Source of the DNA: Anas platyrhynchos | Taxonomy: Eukaryota; Chordata; Aves; Anseriformes; Anatidae | Direction: 5' to 3' | DNA: 64,000 nt | Assembly: GCF_047663525.1 (NCBI RefSeq) | Contig: NC_092607.1 | Location: 5,303,001 to 5,367,000, forward strand | Shown: in pieces, positions 21,557 through 33,600 of the stretch | How positions within the stretch are numbered: position 1 is the stretch's first letter | How the letters are laid out: every line of letters starts with the position of its first letter | Program-made: the position numbers and the translations under genes | The notes under the pieces: generated by a model | The model's database searches: none | What the model was told of the DNA's origin: nothing | The model's input: only the letters and a program-made list of their open reading frames with translations

Positions 21557-24500
21557 TCCATCTAAGCATTCTGGACCATCTCTTGGGTTGGCAGGAGGCT
21601 CTCTGGGGTGGCCCAGGAACTGCCTGTGCCCTTTGCAGCTTTCTCCCGAACTTGATCCTCTCATCTTGCCTCTCCCACCCTGGGGCAGCTGCACAGCACA
21701 TAAGTTATCCCTGCTCTGAAACTTCTCTTCTCTTGTTCTCCTGCCTAAAGCTTCTCTTGCTTAATGAGTCTGCTTGTACAATCCCCTGTAAAGCCTCGGC
21801 TGTGTTCAGCGATGCTCCTGCCCCTGCAGGTAGCAGGAGCTGGGGCTCAGGCAGCCAGCAGTAGCTGCGCAATGAGCTGGTGTTTGGAAGCTGCTCTGCC
21901 AGGGGCTCAGAAGATCTCCTCTCTCTCCTGCCCACCAGGAGAAGGCAAGCTCCAGCAGATTCCTCCACTAGTTTTTAAGGCACGCATGTTTTCCTTGATG
22001 GTTGTTTTGTTTCCCAGAGAAACAGATGTTCTTTAGCTATTTTATTCTTTTTCCCAGACTATTTTTTTTCAAGCAATTTTTTGTTGTCAGCTGTTGAAAA
22101 CAAAATTCCTCTTCTGAGATTTTCTGCTCTCTATGGAAAGTCAAAACTTTGTGCAAGGAGGAAAAAAATCCCCTCTGACCTGTTCTACTCAGAATCTGCC
22201 TTGCTGCAGGCCAGTTGTGTTTCTATCCTTTGCTTCTTCACCATCCTTGCTGTGTTGCTTTTCTGTTGTTTTCCTTTCTCTTTGTCAACCGATGTCCTTC
22301 CCCAAAGCAACATGTGTCTTGTACCCTTTCCAAGGGCTTCACTACAGACATTTCCTTATTTTGACAAGCTGAAATGATCAGCAAGTGAATAGTTAATGCT
22401 ACTAATGTCAGACCTGCTGTCTCAGATGAAGGAGAGGAGGCAGTTACCCCTCTGAGCAGGGTCAGGTTTCCTGCAGGTTCAAGCTCTTGGCACAGAATTG
22501 CTATGTGCCCATTTGAAAGACTGTCACGGGGACCATGAGATTTCCTAGTTGCATGCTGAGATCACATGTAGGGAGATGCAGGCTTGAAAGAACAGTCTAG
22601 ATACATCAACTCGTACCTGGATACCTGTCTAATGTACTGTATTGCCCTGGAAGTGTGGGAACTGAGTACCTGTAGCAGCTCTTCTAGAATAACTTTGTGG
22701 TAGGAGTAGCAAAGGGACTGCACCTATGACCTGTGACCTGTACCTTCTAGAGACAAAAGAATTACCCACTGCACAAAACCTGGTATCCTGTATTGGTTTT
22801 GGATAGCCTGGAAAACCCTCTTAAATAAAAGCTGGGCCTATGACACCAACTGGACTTCCTTAAGATGTCCATCCATGTAGGTATATAAAGCAATAATAGA
22901 AGATTATCATACAAGTTATACATACTTATTGATCCTTATCTGACCTGGCTCAGTAGTGACCAAGAGAATTACCTTCTGCTGTTCAGTGTTTTGCACACAG
23001 TGAGCTGGAATGACGCAGGGCTTGTACATACACCTCCAAGGACAAAAAGCTTGTCAGAGTTGCTGAACGCACCAGGCAGCTAGGCATCAGGAGGTCAGTG
23101 ATGGCTGGGCTGAGTGTCTGCGTTCTCATTCATCTGACAACCAAGCATTCTTCACAACTTCCCATGGCTTGGCTTTGACTTATATGCAGGATGGTAGGAG
23201 CACCAGTCCTACAAGACTGGCCAGACTTTATAGCCTTACATCCAGCATTTAAGTGTGGAGAGACACAAGATATGTATCTCCTACCTCAGAGGGCAAAAAG
23301 GAAGCAGTTGTCTGTAGCTGATTCACCCACAGGTGACATCTCACCTGAATGTTGGTGCTCCACAGGGGAGTGGGATTAACAAGATATTGACTAGGGAGCT
23401 GATGGGGGTTCTCTGAAAACCCCTTTGGGCCATATAAGCCCCCCCCCTAGTGTATCACTCTGGATTTTCCATCAGCCATCACATTGGTGCCCACCTGTTG
23501 CTGGTCAGATGACAATAGAGAAGTAGCAACCATGTTCCTCATGAGGCTTCTGCAAGTGAGAAGCTGGGCCATGTCTCATACAGGTGCTAAGGCTTTCTGC
23601 AATCAGAATTTTGTGGCTTTGAACAACCCCTGTCAAGAGGCATGAATTTCTCAGAAAAGCAAACTGACAAGATGTTGGTGATTAAGGTCTGTGTCTCTTA
23701 ATGCAAATCAGTGCACATTAGTCACCTTATTCCTGCTGGGCCCCAGAAAGCAAATACAAGAACTCCCAATTTGTACTTTTTTTTTTTTTAAGTACCAGGA
23801 TTTTCAGAATATTCTCCTCATGCTTTTTAGACCTGAACCATGATTTCTGAGTGTTTGGAGGCCTCGGTATTGTTATTACCCAGGCAAGAGAAGGTGCATG
23901 GTAAAGAAGAGATGAGAAGGGAGCAATATTCAGCCTGGACATTTCTGATGAAAATGACCCCTTGCAAATAGATCAAAGTTTCAGCACTTCTCATGAAACT
24001 AGAATGTGTCTCACAATGTGTCAGGACAGCCTCTTGCCAATGGGAGATATTATAATTAGGGGTTAGCAAGTGTCTGTGCTCACTGCTCTGCTCTGGCTGG
24101 CATCACACTCACAAGGCAGCTTGATCAACATTTTACTTCAAAAGTACAAGACTTACCTGTTATTTCAACATCAATGAGACAGTAACTGATGTCAATGAAA
24201 GGTCAGACATGGCTTATAAATAAAACCTTGCTATTAATATTTTTATTAGGTTTAGTTGTTTTAATTTTTGACAGAAATTCTTTAGAAGATAACTAAGTCC
24301 CATCCATGCCTGGAGTGCTAGAAACAAAGGAGAGTTCAAAGGCTAGCAAATCTGTCTCTGCATCAAATTCAGAGAAATAGTTTTAATGATAACGCACAGA
24401 CCTATGTTCTACAGTACTGTGCAATAAAATGCTTTCTTACAAACCTCTCTGCAAAAGACCAGATGTTGAGAAATCCTCACCCTGGTTTCACAGCTGGGGA

Positions 24501-27170
24501 CTGACCTCTCAGAGTCTGACCCCCGCGTGGTGGGATGGATGCCCAAGGGCTGTGCACCAGATTGGGGTCCCTGCAAGGTCACCAAGGCTGCCTGGAAACT
24601 CAGCTTGGATTCTGGGGCTCTAAACTCCTGGAAGAGTGAGGCTACCCTTCTGGGAAGAGGAGGGACAGGTACTCCAGAAGTAAATGAATATATTATTTCT
24701 AATAGCTATGGAGGCGAGACAGAAGCACCACTGATTGCTAATATTTAAATCCCTCAAGACTTTTTTCGGAATCTTCCTGTCCAGCTCATTACATTACATT
24801 ACAGATATATGCAATGTGTATAAGACAATTCATCTCAGCAGTGTGATGGTTATTACCCAAATTCAGCTTTCTCTCTTATTAATTTGTTACCCCATATTTG
24901 CAATAAGTAGAAAATTGCTCAGTTCAATATGTCTTCCCCAATATCCCTCACTGACTAATCCATTATTTTTCACTCCTTTTTCCTCCCAGATTGTTAGATA
25001 TGATAATTGATCTGATAAAATGCCTGTTTCATTCACTGTCTGTTTCATTAATCCAGCAGGCACAAGAAAGTGAAGAGGTGAATTCTAAAAGAGACAACAG
25101 ACTTCACTAACCTGTTAGATGTGTTGTGACAAATTTCATGAACCTGAACCCAAATCATGTGAGTCTGGGAAAACTATTCATATATTCAAATAGTACTTTG
25201 TAATTTCAAACTGAGGGTTTGAGACCATGAACTTTATCTTCCTGGAGTGTCTTTGCAACCTCTTCATACAGTGGAAAAGGCAGTGGAGCGTGGCACAGGA
25301 AGCAGGTCAAAGCATGAGCACAAATGATGATTTACTTTCCAAAAGTCTTAAAATCAATATGCAGAGAGTTCACTCTGACAGCCTCCTATGACACAGGATA
25401 GCATTGATAGATAGACTCCAGGTTAAAATTACTGAAACACCAAGCATTTCCTTCACAAAAATAGCAACTTTAATCCAAGTTTTGTACTCTGTCATTTACT
25501 CTCCTCTCAGCCAAAGCAGGAATGACAGAAGAATCCCAAGAAATGGCACCTCTTTTGCACTAAGTTACAAGGAATTTTTTACTTAGTTTGGAAATGTATA
25601 TGGGATTGTCTTTCAGAGAAGGTGACGGTGATCTAAGCAGGAGCAGGGTGGATGGAGCATTTAGGTAGTCTGGGAGCTCCTTTGAAATCTCCACAGGATA
25701 ATCAGCTAGAGAAACCCTACATAGCTGCAGGTTTTACGTGACTGTATACAGTCAGATGTGTGTGATGGCTGTTAGATGATGAGGAAAAGCCCTTATGATT
25801 CCTTGTACAATGGAGACCAAACCAGAAGCAACCTCCAAGGAAGCTGCTGGGTTTGGGCCAGCTCCTACTTGGAGATGAGCAGCTGGAACGTGAAAGTGGG
25901 ACGTTTTCTTGTGGTCCAATGTGCCTGGTGACTCCTCTTACTCCACATGCATTGCAACAGCCCCACTTCAATCTGTAGAAACCCTGTTGTCAAGAGACAA
26001 GATGTGCTGTGCCTCCAGGTGCACCAGGCTGTAGGCCTGCATGAAAGAATTGACTGAATTCTTTACTCTGGGGTTCTCCATGCTTGTGCCTCTCTCCTGT
26101 CTGTAGTTGCAGATTTGTACCAAATATAGTCTGAATTGTCTTGGAGCTTGCCCAGCAAGCAAACTTTTAAAATAATTTTTTTAGAAAATTAGCTAAATCT
26201 GGGGGAAGTCAAATCTGTTCCCTAACACGATAAGTATCTGGACCACTAGCATGTGGAAACTGGAACAACTTGTTCAAATGGTAGACTTGAAGGGGGAGAA
26301 ATACAGCATTTTTCTTTATTATAATGAAGGGTAGCTCATGCAACCCATTGCGCAGTTTAAGAGCACTATTAAACCAACATGACTAAATGTTTGCAGGAAA
26401 ACCAAATATGCTGCAGAATGCCCAAAGCCCAAGCATCTTTAGTGCTTCTGATTCATCAAGAGAATTAAAAAGACAAAAAATTTTCCCTCTATGTGACTGA
26501 ATTAGTGGAGCACTGCCAATTTGAAGGGAGATCTTCTACACACCAGGGGGTGCTGTGTAGGTATGTGCTCTGCAGAATTAAGTGGTCTAAAAGTGGCTGT
26601 TTACAAAGGTTTACTTGACCCTAACACATGAGCTGGAATTTGCCACATCAGTGAGGATACCTGCTAAACATGCCAGGATGCTGCAGCATCATAAGATCTG
26701 TTTAACAAATAAACTAAGGATCAGGCACAAATACAGCTCATGCAACACCTGCTGTGTGTTTTGGCTATGAGAAAGGGTTTCTCAATGCAAATGACTATTG
26801 ATTTTTTTCTGCCAATCTTATAAAAACTGCAATGAATCAGGGTATGAGTAGTAAATGTGGAGGTCAGTACATAATCACGGCTTTCAGAAGATGTTTCCAA
26901 AGGATAACAGTCCTTGTTTGCTGATGATAGGCTAAAGATCACCAATAATGATTTACAGTTTCCGTTTCTCAGGCTTGAAGAACAAAAGTGAGATATGGCT
27001 GACAAATGGGGAGAGTAAATCCTGACTGACCCTTGTCCAGGGTCTGCTCTTTGAGTAATGTCTCAACAGGATAACTTGAAGGAGTTCAGGAAAACATCTC
27101 TGTAAGATTCTAAGCAGGAGTTCCTGTGAATCCTCCTGAGAAAAACTGGTCAATACTAGATTAGCTATGG
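21557..27170. other. Unique non-coding DNA
   Basis: No gene is recognised. A C run (23442-23450) lies next to an ATATAAG and, 60 bases on, TTGGTGCCCAC. I considered an LTR and primer site here and rejected it. A 29-nt minus-strand segment (24157-24185) has a consensus donor CAG-GTAAGT. Long stretches are AT-rich with short frames only. Confidence 0.6.
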
Positions 27171-27171
27171 T

Positions 27172-27774
27172 TTATTTAGTTAAATCTTGCAGCGTTTCAA
27201 GGATGGTTTCATTTGTGCTGACGTGATCTGAGACCACATCACCCAACTGAAATGCTTTCCGTAAAATTAGTTCTGCACCTCCCAAGATAAATTTGATGTT
27301 ATAATAATCAGTGTATGTAACAGGACCATAATATAATTATGGTATTTCTTCTTCTTGACACTATACATGTATTTCTGTTAAAGTTTTGATGTTTTTGTTG
27401 AAACTGTTCTTGAAAATACCCCCCTGAACTGGATACTTGTACTCAAATATGTCAGCCTTTATCAAGGGTGTTTGGCAAATGCTAAGCAGTTTATACAGAA
27501 TGTGGGGAGTTGAGAAGTTTGGAAACTTTATATCGTTTTTTTGTATGCCTGGTCCTCCCCACATGCATACCAGGTCCAAAGGTAATGTAGCTACAGGTAT
27601 AGGAGAAATACCTGGGATGCCATTATTCAAAGGGTGAGAGGGATTTACTGTGGATGGGTTATCAAAGTGCTTGTTTTCTCCAAAGAGGAATGACTGTTCC
27701 CAGTTTGAAACATCACAGCTGGTGGGTGAATCTAACCATCCATCTCCCATCAAAGTCAATGTGTGTCATCCAGC
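27172..27774 (-). other. Coding-like minus-strand frame with two stops, unrecognised
   Basis: Reading leftwards on the minus strand, one frame stays open for 137 codons (ATG at 27757-27759), meets a stop at 27361-27363, a second stop seven codons later, then runs on for about 54 more codons to a stop at 27172-27174. The first part is rich in Pro, Asn and Gly. The last part has a regular amphipathic look, with GGAELILRKAFQLGDVV and then STNETILETLQDLTK. I recognise no family, motif or signal peptide. It may be a decayed coding segment of a mobile element or a chance frame in AT-rich DNA. Confidence 0.2.
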
Positions 27775-27779
27775 TGGAG

Positions 27780-30700
27780 TCCTCCTGATTTTCTTTGAGA
27801 GGTTGAAGCATTGTCACTGCCTTCTACAGCGAAGGAAACTGGGCAAGCTGACATGAAGATAAATAGCTAGAGTTCCTTCAGTCAGGTAAATGAGGACAGT
27901 GTTTCTTGAAATTTGGCAGTTCCATGATCTGATACACCAGCAGGCTTCAGAGGCTCAGGGGGCTCCTCAAGCAGCTCTCTGACAATCTGATTCCTGGGTA
28001 CCTGTGGTGTGCTGGCAAGCAAAGATGGAACAGCACAGCAGACAGTTTGGCTGTCAGGAATCTCCTAGAGGAGAAAATCATGATGCATAGACACAGTCTC
28101 CTATGCACTTCAGTAGGGCTGTATGGGAGAGCAAAAAATATATATATTTTTTTTTTCAGGACTATCAGCTGTATCTTTGTGGAAAAACCCTGAACTCAAG
28201 GTTACCTAGAAGCATTTTTGAATCATTTTCCTTTTAGCTGTTTGATGCGTATTCATATTTATTGGTTTCTACAATCCATAAACAGATAAAGGAAAATACC
28301 TGGATACCAGCTATTTCCATCAAATGTTGAGTGTTAGAAATAACCAGTGAAAATGAGCCCTTATATCTTGTGAGCTGGCTGAGGTTTATTTTGTGAGCAT
28401 TTGTGGAGATGGACAAAGGCCCTGAGGTTTTTAGCCTCCCCCTGTTCTTATTAGCTGTGCAAATCTACTGCATGACCGCTAAATGCCTCCAAAGGGAGTT
28501 TTGCCTGGGCATCTTCTGCTAAATTCCTGGAAGCCCGTGCTCCTCTAATAACCAATATCTCCCTGTGTTGCCAAACACAGGTTTATGATGTTGCAAGGAA
28601 AAATCTGTAAGGCTGTAATCTTGTGCACGACCAACAGGACCTCAGCATGGCTCTGAGCACTAGCACTGACCTGTGCTGTTGCTGCCACAGGCCCACAGCA
28701 GCAGAAGAAAGCTTCTGCCTTCAGAAAGCGTGATATTCAGTTTTTGCTCTCAAAACAGACAGGTGTTGTCACCACCTTAGTGTAAGTCACAACACAGGGC
28801 CATGAAGACGTTCCTGAAACAGCTAGAATTGTTTCTAAACTGCTAGGAGCAGTTGTACCATGAGCACACCATGAGCACTCAGGAGGTACTCGGATGGATC
28901 ATTCTGGTGTCTGAGCTGCTCCAGATCCCTCTAAAAAACAAAGCCTGGGGCCATGGGGACAGACTTTCAACATCAGGGCCAGTAGAAGAAAACACTGATA
29001 TTTCCCCTGGCATGGACACCAAGAAGGGTGGTGACATGTGATGCAATATCCCTGAAGGGATACTGTGTTTCCAGAGGCCTAAATGATGTTCAGCCATGCC
29101 TGCCCATGACCCTGCCCCTGTCCTGCTAAGCTCCTCTCACCTCCCACTGCCAGCCCTAATTGCTGGGTCTCTCCCTGGCTTCTGTTAGCAGATGGCACTT
29201 CTCATTTAGCTAAAAAATTTACCATGAAGTCTTCTTATTTCAGATCAAACCACCAGCTAACATCAAGCAATTACTGTGTTTGCTTCTATGCTTATTTAAA
29301 AACCACTTCATTAGGATGTTAGCATTTAGACCTTTGGAGATGCATGACACCAGCTGTCATGGGGAGCAAAGACCCTGCGTAAACAGAAGATTCATCCCCT
29401 GAGCAAGAACGATGCTGCACTTTATTAATAAAAGTGTGAAACATGGTATAATTCACCCGCCCACCCTGCCAGAGATTTAACAACACAACACTTCAGTCAG
29501 CAGAAAAGACAGACACGATATTTTCCAAATTGATAGAATATCTATTGAAAACCTATTTAGACACTTTAATGGGATAACAGGAGCACAGTGCCAATCTGTG
29601 GAGGAGGAGAGCTCATCAGAAACTTTAATACTTCCATATGCAAAAGAAAATATAATTTGCAGAGTTTCCTTCCTAGTTTCAACCATCTGCCTCACCAAGC
29701 TATTCCTTTTTGTCTCTTATTTATGGCTGTAATTTTGATGCCACAGTTAGTGTACATGAGCTGCTGTATATTTCTGTTATTTGTTTTGGAATTGCCCTTT
29801 TCAGCTCATATCTAAAGTCATTTATTTGCCCACAAAATAACCAGGCCCTGAACTTTTTCCTGGCAACCAGTTTTGTCGTGCCTAAGATTTTTTTTTTCTG
29901 TAATGGTATATATACATACTTTATTATTGTACTTAAATGCTTATTAACAATTCATGGAATCTTAAATGGCCGGAAAAAAAATCTTGGGTTAAATATTTCC
30001 AGAGGGTCTCTTAGCTCAGAGCCCTTCTCTGTGAATCTAGTCCTCACAGCAAAGGAGAACATGGTTCAAAGTTGGTATTTCCACGGTAATTGCATTTTTT
30101 AATTAACAATATATTTAATCCAAGTACAAAAGAAAGGGACACAGCTGCTCAGGGGCTGTTGTAACAGGCTAAAAATAATTTTGCACAGTATATACTTTAA
30201 TTTTAACAGCTTTCATATTATGTTCACTGGAGACTTCACTGCATCTTCGGTTGTGAGCATCCTGCTCTGAAACCACAAGTGCCTATTGCCTTAGTCACAT
30301 ACGGGGCTATTCTGAGTCCTCACTCAGCAAATTGCAGTCATGCTGGGGCTCTTGAGACTTCAATGCCCATGAACACCCCTGGGACATACAATCATTGTCC
30401 CCAGTGCATGCTTGTGTACCAGACAAGCAACAAATGTTTAGAAAGGTCCAAATATTTAGAGCTTGGGATATATCAGGATCTCACTGCCTCTTGTCAAGAC
30501 CTTGGCTGGTGGCAATGCAGAGGGGGAAAAGGCTCTGCTCTTCAGCTAATTTTGACTCCAGCTGATGTGGCTGTCAAGAGGAAAAGAGGAATTTGAAGTT
30601 TTCTGTATGGTTATTGACATACAAATACGCAGCCCTTAAGAAAGTACTTTTAAAATTAATGTCTGATCCTTTCAAAGAAATAGCAGGTTCTCTACAAGCT

Positions 30701-32636
30701 TTTCTCCCTTGAAAGACAAGAGTGGGATGATGCAATACAGAGGCCTCTGGGGAATTGACACTTAAATGTCCTCCCAATGAAAAGCTGATCAATTTAGAGG
30801 CACTCCCTGCAGGGTCCTTTCTTGATCTTGACCTCATTTCATTACTTAGAGCATGCAATTTCACACGCATCCCTCCCAGCACAGTAAGTTCAAGAAATGC
30901 ATTTGTCTCCAGGTCCATCAGACCACTTTTTATCACTGATGAATGAGCAGCAGGACTGGTGGTTCAGCAACAGAGGCAATGAGAACTGCTTTACATCTCC
31001 AATGTCTGCACAAGAGCCACTGTCAAGGGATGTTGTATACAGATGCAAAGGAAAGAAGGAAGAATTTCAGTGTCATTCTCCTAGGGACAAAGGTTGATTC
31101 CACTCAGAATCCTGCCCTGTAGGGACTGTTTAACATCACCTGCTGCCAGTTCCTGTGTGCAACAAAAAACAGCATAATCTAGTAACAATATTTCTGCATG
31201 CAGCACTGGCAGCAGTGGGACTCCTGGGGGTGGAGGCACAGCAGGGAGCAGAATGGGGAGAAACAAGGTCAGTGGCTGGGGGAAGGATGCTACAACTTGT
31301 GGTGCTGCTGGGGACCCATCCTGAGTGCTGAAAGCAAAGGTGGAGTAAATATGGTGTTGCTGGAGGATGTTGTTGTGGATAGACCCATCCTGTGAAAGAT
31401 GGCAAGAGCTCTAGCTGGTTCCCAGGGGCTTGTCCCTGATGATAGTCTGGTGGGTTCCAGTCTGCTTCTTGATCCCAGATGACCTGAGGCAATCAGCTAT
31501 CCCGTGTCATTGTATTTCAGCTAGTGCAGAAGTAGTGAGGAATGCCCCACCCTTCCTCATGGGCTCTTGACATTTCCCTGTCCATCATTTGGTGGCTGAC
31601 TTAATTCAGTTGAGCATCTGTCTATCTGCGTACATGTGTGGTGCTGAGGTACCCCCAAGGTGAGAGCTCTGCATGGGGAGGGGGGGAGGCCAGTGTGTAC
31701 TGAGCTGGTCTCCAGTGGGTTCACGTCCTATGGGCTCAGCACTACCCTCAGCACCCTGACCACCTCCAAGCACTGCCACACCAATATCAATAGCTCAGGT
31801 CAGGCAACGGCTTCTAGGTGTGAGTCTGAGTAGCTTGTGCAAGGTAGGCATGGCCATGGGGAGCATGAATAGCCTAAAAAGAGGACAGACCAACGAGGTA
31901 CTGATCATGCTGGAGCTGATTTAGGAATGAGGTGTAATTTTACTAGCCCCAGTTTAAGCTGGACTTGATCTTAAATTGAGGTGATTGTTCTGAAAGTGAT
32001 ATCAGGTACCTTCAATGGCAAATATTTTTACATGATTAGAGAAGAAAGTGGTTCAGGTCTTGCAGACAGAAACAGAAGGGCACCCACATACCTGCTTCCC
32101 AGCAGTCTGATCTCAGCTTCCAGCTGCACCATACCAGAACCAGCATCAAGCACAGGCAGCTGAAATGGCAGCACTGGGGAAGAGGCTGCAGACTTTGCTG
32201 GTGCACTCAGAGCCCTGAGAGCAGTCAATGCTCCCCTCTCAAAGTCAGGTTTTCCTCCAGGCATCTCATGATAACTGGAGCCAGTCCAGAGGGGACTGGG
32301 AAGGGAAATCAGAAGCTCCCATGATACATCGCAGCAACATTTCAGAGCCAAAATAAATTTATTTGTGGGCTAGAGCAGTTCAGATTTTGAATATTTAACA
32401 AAAAGCTTTTTAAATGGAAATTATTTATGACAGTAGTCATGTTAGTGGCAGAGAAGGGATGCACAATAAAAATATAAAACTAGATTATTGCTTGCCTTCA
32501 CTGTATATGACAGAGTAGTCATCACAGCACAGAGTAAAGCATTTACCATACTGAAATTAAAACTCTAATGCAATCCTTCCCCTTCAGTTTGCCAAGAACT
32601 TGATCCCCCGAACCCACAGGAATGCTGGAAAAAGTA
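27780..32636. other. Unique non-coding DNA
   Basis: No gene is recognised. An AT palindrome (28133-28152) lies within an A/T-rich tract. The hydrophobic 130-codon plus-strand ORF at 29710-30102 reflects T-rich codons rather than designed membrane segments. Confidence 0.6.
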
Positions 32637-32666
32637 GCTGGTATGTGCTGGTATGTGCTGGTATGA
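32637..32666. repeat. Three tandem copies of a 10-bp unit
   Basis: The unit GCTGGTATGT occurs three times head to tail, the last copy with a final A. It is a tiny tandem duplication with no associated gene. Confidence 0.95.
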
Positions 32667-33553
32667 GCAGGCTGTTTCCACGCGGATCCAGCAGCCCGAC
32701 TGGTGCCATCTCTGCTCCCTTCTGTACAGACTGCCCTTGCATTCATTTGTTCGTTTGCACAGCAGCCTGCACAAAGAAGTCCTGACCTGTGATGGGGACC
32801 TCTTGGTTGAGGAACCAGGATAAGTTATAAGAAAATTCAGTCCTTTGCAGTCAGTGCACACCCTTTCTTTAGGCTGTTAGCAAGAACCCCCCAAAACCTC
32901 AATTCTTGCTTTCTTCTTCTGTAGATACCACTTGTCATGTAATGGGTCTTTCATCTCAATAGGACTTTTATCTTCAAACATGTCAGATCTTTAAGAACTA
33001 GAAAACATTAACAGGCAGGGAGAAACTTTATTCTAATTTGCTAGATGTAAGGGAAAGAGGACGATGCAGCCACTTTAATGAGAAAAGACCGACTTTGGGC
33101 GAGGGCTCCTGTTCCTGAAGGTTCACTGGCTGCTTCTCAGTGCAGTGGTCCACTCTTAAATCAACAGTGGTCAAAGCAATTCACATTAGGGAGGAGTGAC
33201 CAGGCTGTGCTGGATTAATTGCTCTGCCTGTGTAGTAGCATTCGATAGTTTTGATGCTGGTATTCTGTACCAAGCTGTAATCAAGCCTGTAAAGGGAGGA
33301 GGCTGCATAACAGTGACCTCCCAATGGACAGCACTGCTGTTCCATACTAATGAGCTGCAGCAAAACATATCATTTAGAGTCATTAACAGCAACGGGGAAG
33401 TAATTGTAATGCTGCAAAGAAAGCTGTGTAAGCAGGAAACTCTTTTTTATGCCTGCTCCAAACACCAGATTCTAGAAGAGTGTTTGTGACTGTTGTTTGT
33501 TTACCCCAAAAGTGGCAGAAGAGCCTGTTTGATGAAGCCATATGCCATTTGGA

Positions 33554-33600
33554 ATTAAGAATCCTTAATCAAAAATAGAAGGAAATTAGAATTTCCTTCT
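33554..33600. repeat. Two adjacent inverted repeats
   Basis: ATTAAG and CTTAAT (33554-33559 and 33564-33569) pair around 4 nt. Eight bases later AGAAGGAAATT (33577-33587) and AATTTCCTTCT (33590-33600) form a perfect 11-bp inverted repeat with a 2-nt spacer. There are no flanking transposon features. Confidence 0.85.

Noticed and set aside
23431..23510. LTR end and primer-binding-site look-alike (ATATAAG, then ...CATTGGTGCCCAC)
   Set aside because: There is no matching second LTR, no polyadenylation signal between the TATA-like box and the supposed end, no TG start at a sensible distance and no retroviral frames downstream.
24157..24185. 29-nt minus-strand segment with consensus donor CAG-GTAAGT
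   Set aside because: Lone unit with no minus-strand partners and only a moderate acceptor.
29710..30102. Hydrophobic 130-codon ORF resembling a membrane protein
   Set aside because: T-rich DNA encodes F, L, I and V by composition. There is no regular spacing of membrane segments and no family resemblance.
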